Below, piece after piece: positions 21,124 to 32,250 of a DNA stretch of 64,000 bases. This DNA comes from Gloeophyllum trabeum ATCC 11539. Taxonomy: Eukaryota; Basidiomycota; Agaricomycetes; Gloeophyllales; Gloeophyllaceae. The first letter of the stretch is position 1; every line of letters begins with the position of its first letter. The notes beneath the pieces were generated by a model. It was not told the DNA's origin, made no database searches, and saw only the letters and a program-made list of their open reading frames with translations. Location: positions 94,957 to 158,956 of the forward strand of contig NW_006920429.1 of assembly GCF_000344685.1 (NCBI RefSeq), written 5' to 3'. Made by a program: the position numbers and the translations under genes.

Positions 21124-21926
21124 GTCGGTAATTTTGTGTCGTAGTATCCGTGACCTGGTCTGCGTCGACGATGAAGAGGCAGACTTGCAATTTTTCCGTA
21201 CGCACGGTATTTGCCGGTGGCGGGAGGCAGCCATAAAACAGGTACAAATAGCATGCGCACCGCAGGCCGGCTCATGATCAGCAGCTTCACGCCAATCAAC
21301 CTGCAAAAGCGCCGCCGTATGGCAGACCCAGAGTTTGATTCGTTCCAGCAGTGCGCACTACACTTCTTTTGCATACCCACTATTGTGAGAGTGACTGAAA
21401 TCGCTGATGGCCCTGTAGAGGATTGTGTCAGTGACTTCACTTGGGCTCGAGGGGTGTCTTCATTTCGGCTTGTTCATGCACGCCGGAGTATTAACCGCCC
21501 TCGAGTGCATTCGCGATTTACTCACGCTCCGAGAGGCAGCTTTTCGACAGCTTCAGCGTCTTGAATGTTCCGTACCGGTATGTGTGTCCCTGTGGTAGGT
21601 GAATAAAACTGGAGATTGCAACATGGTCAAGATTTACAAAGCCCAAGAGGTTGCCGGTTTGCGAGCAAGGACTATGCTGGCCTCGTAAAATGTAGCGACA
21701 CGCTCAGATAATTTTTAGAAAGTATGGATAGAGGGCTGGATGTCTTGCATGGCAATTTGTTATGTAGGAAACTGACATATCAATAACCAGACGCAGCTTT
21801 ATAATAATTCTAAACGACTGGCGCACTGTACACCAGTGATGTCGCTTGAAATCTCGCCCCAACATTCAGCATGCAAAGCGCAATGCAGAAGAATGCAGAG
21901 CAGAGTTCGCTGGAAGTCGTGACAAG
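21124..21926. other. Divergent intergenic region
   Basis: About 800 bp between YTM1 and MGQYW copy 4, transcribed away from each other, so it should carry both promoters. The first ~130 bp next to YTM1 is duplicated at about 23,383. No gene recognised. Confidence 0.4.
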
Positions 21927-21934
21927 TCACGTGC
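21927..21934. promoter_or_regulatory. TCACGTGC element upstream of MGQYW copy 4
   Basis: CACGTG core 95 bp upstream of the ATG at 22022, flanked by GTGAC and GTGAC words on either side. Confidence 0.45.
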
Positions 21935-22021
21935 TATGTGACCAAACTCTGAGCCACACACCGTGGCAGCTTGCGACACACTTTCTTCCTGACGAAGCCT
22001 CACTTTAATATTCCTGCAGAG

Positions 22022-23115
22022 ATGGGGCAATATTGGATGGTGTAAGCCAGTACCCCATGCTGTTGCTGAGTACTCACCGCTTCCTTGTGCAGAGTAAACA
22101 TCGACAAGTGGCAACAGACAGGAGATCAGGCGAAGCTATTCGAAATATGGTTATGGGAGCGCTCAAGCCCAACCTCGGACTCTCTCCTCAATCGGCTTCT
22201 GCCTCCCATGCTGGATCCAGCGGCAGAGAACCTTACGAAGGAACTCGTCAAGCATGTCAAAAGGTGCGTGCTAGTATCTAAGGTACCCCTTCTTGTTTCA
22301 AACTTTTCCGTAGCCCCATAGAGGCCGGCCTCGGGAGACTTTCTCTCCCCATGGAACTGCTCCATATGATTTTTGCCAATATTGAAGATATCCGTGATGT
22401 CGCCTGCTTATGCATCTGCAATAAGACACTCTGGGCAATCGGCTACAAATATGTTCTGAAGAAAATGGAAGAAGATCCAACCCGATGGGATGGCGACCGC
22501 CTTATCTTTGTTGGCGACTGTTCCGAGGGCTTACCAGAGGGTGTGCTATCCGCAGAAGAATTGGCGAAATTACGCGAAGAGCTCCCGACGTTATACGACA
22601 GCGACAGTGAAGATGCCGTTGGCTCTGAAAGCAACCATCCCAGTTTATATACCATCGCATGTGAGCTGTGTCACAACCGTCAAGGTCATAGGGACGGCTC
22701 GCCTTACGATCGACGCGAGTGGAAAATGCCAAGTCCAGAAGGCGAGTGCTATCGGAAATTGACGACGCCCTACTACGTCCAGTACGATGACTATGCTCTT
22801 TGCAACCTGTCCAAGCTCCAATACGTCCGTGCGGATATAGTGACGGAGATCGTCGGGGAAGCACTTCACCTTGGAGATGTACTCCTCTGTCAAATTGGCT
22901 GGTCGACCACTTCTTTGCTTCACGAGAGCGGTCTGCAGGAAGGTCCTTGGGCAGGTGACCGCTTTCGGGTCACGACGATGAATGAGGTTAATGGACCTCT
23001 GACGAAAAAGGGGGTGTGGAAAGATGTGAGCAGCGATGTGATGAAGCGGGTTGTGGAGATTTGGAGGGAGGTCCACGGTCCTAAGTGGCCTGCACTCGAG
23101 CAGAAGGACGAGTAG
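22022..23115 (+). CDS. MGQYW-family F-box-like protein, copy 4
   Basis: Exons 22022-22041 (20 nt), 22093-22263 (171 nt) and 22314-23115 give 330 aa, with the same micro-exon start as copies 1 and 3. The F-box-like segment (LPMELLHMIFANIEDIRDVACLC) is the best of the four. Other blocks: GDRLIFVGDCSEGLPEG, a more acidic middle (YDSDSEDAVGSES), LCNLSKLQYVRADIV, DVLLCQIGWST, GPWAGDRFRVTTM and VHGPKWP. Apparently intact. The broken YTM1 copy begins about 270 bp downstream. Confidence 0.8.
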
Positions 23116-23382
23116 GTGCATGTCTTTCCAGTAGACGGTGACCTATAGTCGTGTCACCATTGGTATGTAAGCCGCGTCTTAAGTATTCTAAGTAAAGAAG
23201 ACCCTGGTACGGGTTGCTTATTATCCCATGGGTCCCATACTATGATCGCATCTGCCCACTTGCGATCCAAGACTATCGCTTGCTGGATAATTGCCTCGCA
23301 GTCCGAGGCATTAGCGTGGTGTGTGGTGCACTTACGCCCTGAATATATCCGAAGCGCGAAAAGTGACTTTGACAAGGATCGT

Positions 23383-23708
23383 TCTATGGCTACCTCCCGC
23401 CACCGGCAAATACCGCTCCCCGTGCGTACGGAGAAATTGCAAGTCTGTAAGTGGGCCTCTTCATCGTCGCCGCAGACCAGGTCACTGACACTACAAGACA
23501 AAATTACCGACATGGCTTCAGAGGCGACACGACCTGTCGTCTTTACGACGGCCACGCCCTACCCGTTGCCAACACAAAAGTTTATGATCCCGGTTTCATG
23601 GCGGCGGTACCAGCTTTCGCGGCTCATAAACAAGGCACTGTCCTTGGAGAAACCGTTCCATTTGACTTTCTCGTGAGGGGGAGCTATTGCGGCAAGGGAG
23701 CCTGGCGG
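23383..23708 (+). pseudogene. YTM1: Truncated inverted copy of the YTM1 5' end
   Basis: About 325 bp match the first ~200 bp of YTM1 exon 1 plus ~120 bp of its upstream flank, in opposite orientation to YTM1 and about 2 kb away. The frame reads MASEATRPVVFTTATPYP and on to LSLEKP, then one lost C shifts the frame before the FDFLV segment. Small insertions of about 7-8 bp also lie in the upstream part. The WD40 region is absent. Identity is high, so the duplication is recent. The upstream flank may still carry the YTM1 promoter. Confidence 0.88.
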
Positions 23709-24059
23709 ACTCCATCCCAGCATTTCTGCGAGTTTCTATCGTTCTGTTGTCAGTTGTCAATCTGGGAGAACCGTCTCTCCTGGTCTACGTCGCACACGCT
23801 TCTACTCTAAGAATCAGAATTGGTTATAAACAGCATTTTTCTCACATCGTAAAGATGGGCCAAGATTGGGGACTACGTGACCGAATCACCTTGTCCGACT
23901 TGGTCCGCACTCATGAACTTTGCTCTGCATTTGAGCTTATCTGACAATCTCCGTCTACGCTCCTAGTCATACAAACGTACACTACTACAAAATACCAACA
24001 GAGCCTAGGATATTGATGATAACTGGGCTCTCAACCTCTGAATTCTGCTGTCATAGGAA
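23709..24059. other. Intergenic with a possible MGQYW first-exon relic
   Basis: No gene. At 23855 the plus strand reads ATGGGCCAAGATTGG, differing at one base from the first exon of MGQYW copy 1, with TATAAA about 30 bp upstream. Exons 2 and 3 of the family do not follow. Confidence 0.45.
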
Positions 24060-26812
24060 TCACAGCATATAACGGAAAGCCGGCGCCCGATCTCCCATCT
24101 CCCTCAGCTCCTGCGCAGAGTACACAACAGCCCCTTTCTCTCCCGCCTCCCGCTCGGCTCTGTCTCTCTGTGCGTTAATGCGCGTGTACAGGAACACGAC
24201 AAGCGGCACGCAGATGAAGCCGATGCCGACGAACATGAGCTCAATGCCATCTGAAGAGGAGTGTGAGTACAATCGGGTATTCGCAACGAGATGGACGCTA
24301 CGAACGTCCTACGATATACCGAGGTGCATCTTTCGATCGATAGACGTTCGACGAAATCGCTCCCGCGAAGTTACCGATGCCAATGTGCAGCGCCATTCCG
24401 ACGCCTCGCTTATATTGCCCAACCATGTTATTACCCAGCCTGTATCTCATTAGACCTGACTCGGGCCGGGGACAGAGGAAACGTACCAGGCAACGACCCC
24501 AGGGAACGCAGCATAGCTCCCGGCAACACAGAAGAACGTCCCGAAGTACTTGGCGCCGATCGGAGCATCCGTGATGTTGATCACAAAGCCAATCAAGAGC
24601 ATGATGAGCCCGGCCATGATGAACGGAGATCGTTTCTTGATGCGGTCAGACCAGAGGGCGAAGATAAGGAGCACGATGGCTTAGGAGCACGGCAAAGAGG
24701 ATTCTGTAAGCAAGGTAGGGAGAGACATAAGGAGGTCCGTGGCTTACTGGCGAAGACGTATGGGGGCACGGTAAGGAGCTGCGAGATCGCGGTGGTATAT
24801 CCGAAGCTGATAACAATCGCGACATAAATCATCATTACGGACGTAGGAGGGTAAGATGGAGAAAACCTACCCTTGGATGATAGATCTGTATGCAAACGAT
24901 TGATCAGCGCTCGTAAGATGCAACTCAAGTAGCACGTACGGCAAAAACAACGAAATGCCATATACTAGGCAAACAGCATTCAGTCTCGCGGCACTCTCTG
25001 TTCACGAATATAAGAGGACTTACATGGACCAACGACGGAGAAGTAAATCAGGATATGCACCCAAACCTGCACATGGCCGTATCCACCATATCAGGACGGA
25101 CTCCCAAATCCCAACTGCGGCAGCAAAACGTACCTGCCAGTCTTTGAACGCAGCCCACACATGGCGCATTGCAAAATTCTCCTCTTCTCCGACAGATGAG
25201 TTGTCATATTCTATGTCCCGCTTGAGTACATCTCTTCCTGCAATGCAAGTGCACCTGGGGGCAGTGCTCACTCTTCTTATGGACAACGAAAGCTCGCTCG
25301 GCGGGAGTGAGGAACTTCGCAGTTGCTGGGAAGTCAACGAGGACTGTACTCAACCTATCAGTACCGACCACACGGGGACATGCAAAATACACACCGAAGA
25401 ACGCGATGATGCCGACCACAACTGTACCAATACCCTCGAGGATCTACGAATGATCAGTTAACCATCCCCTCTTCCGCTACACGGGATGGACTCACAAAGA
25501 TCCATGACCAGCCAAGCATACCCGCTGTACCGCTCATGAAGCTGATACCGAACGCGAGCAGGCCTGAGAAAGCACCTAACGACCGGTCAGGAAGGGCGAA
25601 AGAATGAGGGGCGCGGAAACTCGTCGCATACCAGCAAGTGTTGCAGCACCGAAGAACAATCCAACGCGGTACTGCAACATATGGCGCGGATACCACAGCG
25701 TAAGGCTAGGGAACCTGTGAGGGGAAGTTCGAAATCATGCAGAGGTCACGCACTAGTAGACAACGCCGGGGAACAGCCCCGCTTCGGCGACGCCTAGACA
25801 TACGCGGGTGCCTACCAGCTGCTCGTAACTGTAATGACCCGTGATTGGTGATACTGAGTATGGAGAGTATTATGGTGGGCAGAGAAGGAACGCACTTCTT
25901 CACTAAGCCCATGAGAGTCCTGGATTTAGGTAAGTGAGTTCCACGTCATGAGTCTCTCGTCCGTAGTCAGCAGTGAAGATGCCTACATGATAATGCCCCA
26001 GGTGATCTTGAATAGATGCGAGGGATGAGAGGTGCGTGGAACCGGAACATCTTAACTTACAGTTATCCCGGGAAGCCACCTACAGTGTCAAGGTAATTAT
26101 TTTGCTACGAGGCGTCGGTTAGAAGCAAAAGACGAACCTGGATGGTCTGAACTTCTTGAGCACCAAGCTTTATTGGGACAAGCCATATCAGTAACAAGGA
26201 GTATCGGGATACGTGAAGCCTTACTTTGCGGGGCATTCGAACAGGCAGTAAGGCTTGTGGAAAAAAATGTTAGGTCATTGCTCAAAGACGAATTCGGTAT
26301 GACTTACGATGAAGTACATAGTCTAGGAGATCGATCAGGAGCTTGTCGGTCGACGTCGGGGAGACATACATACCAGCGCGATGTTGTACTGATTAGACAC
26401 CAAATGTAATTGAGTAACTAGCCCCTGAAGCTTCGCGTTGCCTACAGGACGGTCTGAGTGGGATCCCAAAAATAGTCTCATATAAAATACACGTACCGAT
26501 GTTGCCTAGAAAACAGGAAATGCGTCCGGTTCCGACGGACTTCAGTGGTTACATCACTGAGCACTCACCTCGATCGAGGAAGGAGAACAGATACATGACA
26601 CTCAGAATGGGCATCAGCCTCAAATCTATCTTCCTCCACAGCCGCTTCTCCTCTTCCTCGGTCAACACAGGGGGGCTCGGGAGTCCCTCTTCGCCGTCAT
26701 AGTGCAGCTTCCCCGGCACAGGTATCGCCGTGGACGTGTTCTCGATGGTTTCGACTGTCGGTTTCTCGCCGTCGACGCTCACGTCGGGAGTGGAGGCCTT
26801 CGAGCGCATCAT
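24060..26812 (-). CDS. MFS transporter, allantoate permease (Dal5-like) family
   Basis: Minus-strand gene with about 22 exons, which I could chain in phase from MMRSKAST at 26812 to the stop at 24060. Recognisable in order: RKIDLRLMPILSVMYLFSFLDR, GNIGNAKLQGL, TMYFIPYCLFECPANLVLKKFRPSRW, GVAEAGLFPGVVY-type motif, YLTLWYPRHMLQYRVGLFFGAATLAG, GFGYTTAISQLL, SDRIKKRSPFI and a cytoplasmic tail. These are signatures of the anion:cation symporter branch of the MFS (12 membrane segments, proton-coupled uptake of small organic anions such as allantoate, nicotinate or related compounds). Several exons are tiny: 9 nt (26505-26497), 15 nt (26322-26308), 29 nt (26253-26225). One intron near 25.2-25.3 kb is unusually short (about 34 nt). 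A TATA-like TTTTATAAG on the plus strand at 26862-26869 lies about 50 bp upstream. Substrate cannot be told from sequence. Confidence 0.85.
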
Positions 26813-27599
26813 GGCGGGACAGAGGAGACAGAGGGGTAAGGAACGGAGGACCGTTCACGTCTTTTATAAGGCAGTTATGGCAGCGCGCTAATAGTAAGGG
26901 TGATCATTCATACTAGAGGCGATCTCGTATGTTAGATTTACCCCGCATCCGGAGGAGGAGCGCCCCCACCCTGAACGCTGATTGGGTGGGATTGCGGGGT
27001 TAGCCATCAGAGAAGTCCCTGGATAAGGTCACGATGGTCGTCCACTACCTCCTTCGGATAATGTTGATCGACCTGCCTTCTGCAGGAACTCGTGACCTCG
27101 CATAAGCCAGTTCGGACTCCGGGGTTCCTGAACAATAAGTAGCATTGTTATATTCTAGCTGTAATGGGGAGTACCCGAGCGACTAGCTATCATAGTCAGT
27201 AAATGTGGCCCTGAGTTGAGGGTTTCACTTTGACTTGGTATGTCGGACGACGACAGGACTCAAAAAACATATCTTCAGAGTGAAACTTGAAGTTGCTTGT
27301 ACAGTGAAACCGGCCCGGTAGATCGTTCACTGTGTTGGCGTCACGGTCCAGCCTAAGGTGGATCGCGATGGCGTCGACGACAGTGCATACTGTGTCTTGA
27401 TTATGCAACACTGCATACGACATAACCGGTACGTCTATTAGTCTGGGTCTGTCTCAGTATTATACGTTATGGTATGCATATCTCTGGACACGGCGGTGAC
27501 CCCCGGCGACGAGGTCCACGTATTCAAAAGGGACGACCTGGGGCCTACATTGTGAGCTGTTAGAGGAATCTTCACATGACAACAATCCTCAGAGAGTAA
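26813..27599. other. Promoter region of the MFS gene and unassigned sequence
   Basis: Contains CCAAT-like and GATAA words upstream of the MFS gene, including GATAAGG near 27020. GATA sites would fit nitrogen control of an allantoate-type permease, but such short words are frequent. The remainder holds no recognised gene. Confidence 0.35.
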
Positions 27600-28630
27600 A
27601 TACCCAGCAACGAAGTAGAGATTAGATGTAGTGATACCCAAAATCTGGAGGAAAGCTCTTCTTCCTCGGCAGAATCCGTATAGCAGCCTTCCTCTCGATA
27701 CATGTTGATTTCCACCTGCTTGAGAAATGCAAATATTGGGGGTACAGCGTTATCGTCTGGGTTGGGCCAGCTATCGGAGTCCGAATGGCACGTACACCCA
27801 TTCTCCTTAATAGTGTGTCGCCACAAGTCGGGCAAGCTGGTGGACACATTTTGTCACTGGTACGTTGTATGATGCTTCACTGAGTTTTCCAATATTCCAC
27901 ACGTAGCCATCACCTTCATTACAGTTGTAACGACTGCATAGAATCGTGGGGTCTTCACATCAGAAGAACTGTCACCAATGGATATCAGTACAGGCAAAGA
28001 ACGACTCCATGTTGTTCCAGGTCTCGTGAGCGGCAATTTTGGACCTCGTTCTGCAACCCAAGCAGCGGACAGAAATTGTAAAGTTCCATGAGAGATAGTC
28101 CCCTTCAGTTTCTAAAGTACAAGGTTACAAGGTGTGCTCTTACCGCGGACGCCCGCAGTTCTCCGACACCATCAGCTTCCCAAATGACGGTCGCGTGCTC
28201 GACATCATTGATAGAGCCCTTGGATTTCTGCGCATCATTGTGGGAACTAATTATGGAACTGTTGAAGCTAATTACGCATTGGTGCGTATCTTCCTGTCCC
28301 GAGCGGCTGTGACCTGAAATCTCGGCGAGTGGTTGAGAGAGGAGAAAGAATACGAGGACACGTACCCCGGTGACGAGGAGAAGCATGTCGGCTGAGAAGG
28401 CCGCGAAAAAACGGAGGACAATCATAAATACAGCTAACATGAGTGTGCGTAATGTGCTCCAGAGCCTCGAAATGCTTGTTGACACCGGTAGTATTCAAAG
28501 GGGCAGACATCATGGCTATGGGAAGGTTACGTTCATCATCTATCGACGGCGGAGACGAGGTCAGAGATAGCCGCGCATGAGGAGGTGGAAATCGACTCGA
28601 TTCGGCCATTTTTATGCGGCGAATGTCAGA
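27600..28630 (-). pseudogene. FunK1 kinase pseudogene (relic E)
   Basis: Reading 28609 to 27600 on the minus strand: an N-terminus MAESSRFPPPHARLSL matching MSEPAPTPPPDTPPPAS of copy D, then a jump to FEALEHI near the end of exon 2, losing roughly 400 codons. After an intron remnant come INDVEHATVI (for LIDMEYATVI) with the HRD loop degraded to HQC, and after another intron remnant GTLQFLSAAW, HETWNN, LARLVATHY and DSWPNPDD, with several stops and frame changes. The gene order and intron sites of the family are intact, so this is a decayed genomic duplicate, not a retrocopy. It keeps the promoter block. Confidence 0.85.
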
Positions 28631-28639
28631 GTCGGAAGC

Positions 28640-28870
28640 AAGAGGAGGCGACAAGAGGAGACAGTCGCCCACCATGCTCACAAAGTCACTGGAGCTTGAG
28701 CTCCGCTTCTCAAGATCTCACTATCCATTGTGTAAATGCTTCTTTGTGGCCTTGGAATGCACGTGTTGATGAGCGTCGCACCCAATCGCTGTGGCGCCGG
28801 TGTTGTGGCAAAAGAGAGGCGTATTTCTCACGCTCCTGCGTTCAGATTTGAGGCATGTGACGCCGTGAGT
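28640..28870 (-). promoter_or_regulatory. FunK1-family promoter block (relic E)
   Basis: The minus-strand flank of the dead FunK1 copy aligns with the promoters of copies A, C and D: TTGCCACAACACC-like word, CACGTG at about 28760, ATGGATAGTGAGA-like word and the palindrome GGAGCTTGAGCTCC (plus strand) at 28691-28704. Both palindrome arms differ from the other copies, but in a way that keeps pairing. Confidence 0.65.
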
Positions 28871-30150
28871 CACATATTCAGAGTTGCGTCGACCCCGCCT
28901 TGAAGTTGAACTTGTGCCTCAGTCCTTCTTTCACCGGTCTAAATGAGGTGTATCAGTTCTGCATGCGAGTGAAAATGAAGGAGTTGGCTGCCATATCTTG
29001 CGTCTTTGCAAGCTTGTGACCGACCTCAGGTGTCTATCACTCGTTTTACCACGGAGTCGGCATCCTGACCAATGTTGGGCTGTGTCTAGCTATCTAGCGG
29101 TCGGCTATAAAAGTCTGTCATTTCGCCCCCAATTCTGTATTGGCGAGAAGGCCGACCGATATCCAAGCGCCGTGACGCTCGCGACAGCGATGGCAGTATA
29201 CGTGAACGTCATTGCATGCGTAACGTCTTCTCATCGCAGAACGTAGGTAGGTCGATCTGTTGCGTCGAAACGATGAAGGACTAAGTATTGCTGCCTTTGG
29301 TGCCATCCTATGATATAATTACTCCACTATCTCAGCTGACGACACGGTAAAGGGGCGGAGTTGCCTCTAATAATGGAAAAGCGAGGTAACCGCTCGTGCT
29401 TCCCTTGGTCCTGCTCAATTCCGCCCCTCGAGTCCTTCCCCTGGTATGCTTTTTGAAACGCAGTGAACCGAGATTGGCAGTTCCATGCCATCATTATGAG
29501 GGAGTTGCATCCTGCCAGAGGTAAGTATCCGGCGTTCGCTTCTACAGGTGCTATCCCCTGTGACTTAGCGGTTTCACTGAAGTCGACATATCGGAAAGCT
29601 TGAGACGAGGGCAACCTGGGAACCCCGACTATTGCGTCTCAGACAAATCTTCACCTAGCAGACATAGAACCCCGCCCAGGCCCAGATACTTCTCCCTCTT
29701 CACGGTAGATACAACTGGTAACTATAGCGAAGATGGAGAAGGAGCCAGGGCTATAAGCAAATCTTTCGCTCTTAGTGATGTAGCCACGCACATCCTTCCA
29801 AGGAAACTGGGGCACCGTTTACTTTCCAGTCACCTATACACCTACCGTCACCTGAAGGTTCTGCCTCGGGCGAATGTATGGTAAGTATCCTCCGACAGAG
29901 CTAATCGGTGTAAATGTGCGTCTATCGCCCTATAAATACACTTCTCGTGTCAGCTGACGGCATGATCAGGGTCTCCGTACCTCGATACTGGGCAGGCTCT
30001 GAGCCTTGGTACGTCGAGTTCATGGGCTCATTCAGTATGGACCTTCTCGAAGCGGACCTACGAACGAGACAGGCCTTCGCAGCCCCACACCCCAAACCTT
30101 GTGTTCTAACTTGGGCTTCGGCATCCCTCCTTTCCTATGGCTTCCCGGCG
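28871..30150. other. Intergenic, no recognised gene
   Basis: About 1.3 kb upstream of the first dioxygenase gene. An 18-bp word CCCCGACTATTGCGTCTC at about 29,621-29,638 recurs upstream of the second dioxygenase gene (about 32,091-32,108), a leftover of the tandem duplication. Nothing else is recognised. Confidence 0.4.
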
Positions 30151-30157
30151 ATATAAG
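30151..30157 (+). promoter_or_regulatory. TATA-like box of dioxygenase 1
   Basis: ATATAAG about 50 bp upstream of the ATG at 30202. The second dioxygenase gene has TATAAAG at a similar distance. Confidence 0.4.
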
Positions 30158-30201
30158 AGCATTCAGCTGCAAGCACTTCGCACTATTCACGCTCCCCGAC
30201 C

Positions 30202-31830
30202 ATGCCCAGCCTGACCTTGCCCCCAGTTGAACCATACGCACCAGCACCCTTGCCTACAGAGGAATGTACGACCGCTTCTCCTTTGATACTCGGCAATGAC
30301 AAACCGTGCTAACGCTCACTTATACCCATAGTGGACTATGCCGACCTCGCGGTTATCGACCTAAGTAAAGCCGCTACTGCAGAAGGTAGAGCTGAGTTAG
30401 CGCCGCTAGCGAGAGACGCAATGCGCACAAAGGGTTTCCTCTACGTTATAAATCATGGATACAGCCCGGCTCAGGTACGACCGATCGTTTCCCGCCTGCC
30501 AAGACGTACGACGTAAATGGGACATTAGACGAAGCGCATGTTCGATATCGCCAACGTACCGTTTGAGCACGTTTCGGACGATGAGAAGAAGGTATACGCC
30601 GGCAACATTAAGGCCACAGGGACGTATCTAGGATACAAGCTTCGTAAATATTGGGTATGTTTTCTATCACTCTCCGTCTCGAACCTATAGCTTAGCTATA
30701 TTTGTGTCGTTGGATAGCACATCGACAACGGAGTGCGCGACCAGATCGAACATTACAACAGTAAGTATTATCCTGCGCTATTATCCCTGTGGGACATCAG
30801 CGAATGTAACTTACCGCACACCAGTTGACCCTGACGTCAACCGGAAATCGCATCCCGAGGCTCTTCGCCCCCTCCTCCCCGAGATCGAAGCATGGATCAA
30901 ACATTGCCACCTCAATGTCATCCATCCGCTTCTGAGGTGAGCGTTGTTTTAGTGCTGCTGCATTGCTGTCGGCACATTGCTAACATTGATCATCGGCAGA
31001 CTACTGGCCATCGGCCTCGAAATGCCAGAAGATACATTGGTCAATATGAGCAGGTACGAGGTGCCGGGGGAATCGTTTTGTGAGTAGCATGTACTTCGTA
31101 CCCTTGGCCTGCTCACTCGTGATCCTTCTAGTGAGATTCATGAAGTAGTAAGCACGTCCGGCATTTTTGCCTCGTGTACTCCTACGTCTGCACTGTAGTT
31201 ATCCTCGAAATGAACACGATGAGGCAAAGACGAAAAATGTATGGTTAAAGGGTCACACCGGTGTGCACGATTCTTCTGATAAATCCCTGTGTTGCATTGA
31301 GTCGCTCATTGTGTCCACTCAGATCTCAACTGCTTGACCGTCCTCTGGAGCCAGCCAGTAGCGGCTCTTCAGATCCTCTCGCCGAATGGTCGATGGCAAT
31401 TCGTCAAGCACATGGAGAACGGTCTAGTGAGTGATGGTTCTTTCTCCATCCCAGGCCGGGATAGAAGACGCTCCTCCAGGTGATCAACTTGGGCGATGTA
31501 CTTGAGTTCATCTCCGGTGGGTTCTACAAAGCGACGATCCACCGTGTCGTCCAACCGCCGCCATCTCAGCGAGGCTACACACGCCTGGGCGTCTTCTACT
31601 TCGCTATGTTGGACAACGATGTTATGCTCGAGCCGATGGAAGAAGAAAGTCCCGTCATTCAACGGGAAGGGGTGAAGTTAGACGGGCGGATCGAGCGCGG
31701 CAAGGCGCCTACTATGGATATGTACAGGAGGACTAGGATAAGTGCGTATGGGCAGACTGAGGTGAAGAAAGGCGAGAACGGCGTGGACACGGAGGTGTTG
31801 AGCGGCGTTCTCGTGAAGCATTACAATTAG
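30202..31830 (+). CDS. 2OG-Fe(II) dioxygenase, IPNS-like, copy 1
   Basis: Ten exons (30202-30265, 30332-30474, 30535-30654, 30718-30760, 30825-30936, 31000-31079, 31132-31147, 31199-31260, 31323-31426, 31480-31830) give 364 aa in phase. Exon 7 is only 16 nt. The N-terminal domain (VIDLSKAATAEGR, RDAMRTKGFLYVINHGYS) is the DIOX_N fold of isopenicillin-N-synthase-like enzymes. The active site is complete: GHTD (H-x-D, split by an intron), distal His in ATIHRVV, and Arg in YTRLGVFYF where 2-oxoglutarate binds. Such enzymes couple 2-oxoglutarate and oxygen to hydroxylation, desaturation or ring formation. No biosynthetic core gene lies beside it, so the substrate is open. Confidence 0.88.
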
Positions 31831-32202
31831 GGTAAGCATAAACAAGCATTCGGAACCCTATTCTAAATGCTGTGTTCACTCAGAGTACATTCCAAAGGCA
31901 TTAGTGATAGTGCGAATTGTTCCGAGCATCGACAGTGGCTCCGCTGTGTGTATAGTAGGACTCCGACCCCGCGACTGTGATTTTCCAGACATACCTGTAC
32001 AAAGGATTTTATCAACTGATAGCACGATAAGAGAGGTGCGTTCGTCGTGTACGTTAATATTAGACTTGCCAGCATCGGGTAGTGGGGTTTCCCCGACTAT
32101 TGCGTCTCGCAACTTCTTTCTTTCTCACATTCTCACTACACCATTCGAAGCCAAATGACGCGAAGGTCACATGTCATGCATACAAGAGAGCACCGAGTAT
32201 CC
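31831..32202. other. Spacer between tandem dioxygenase genes
   Basis: About 370 bp containing the recurring CCCCGACTATTGCGTCTC word; no gene recognised. Confidence 0.4.
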
Positions 32203-32208
32203 TATAAA
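32203..32208 (+). promoter_or_regulatory. TATA box of dioxygenase 2
   Basis: TATAAA 43-48 bp upstream of the ATG at 32251, in the same position as the TATA-like word of dioxygenase 1. Confidence 0.45.
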
Positions 32209-32250
32209 GTGAAGAGAGCCTGACCTCAGCCTCCGCTATTTTCCTTCGCC

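Noticed and set aside
26173..26409. 78-codon plus-strand open frame inside the MFS gene, at first taken for an insertion that breaks it
   Set aside because: The opposite strand here resolves into small exons (TMYFI, PYCLFECPA, NLVLKKFRPSR) with good splice sites and phase; the plus frame is a shadow.
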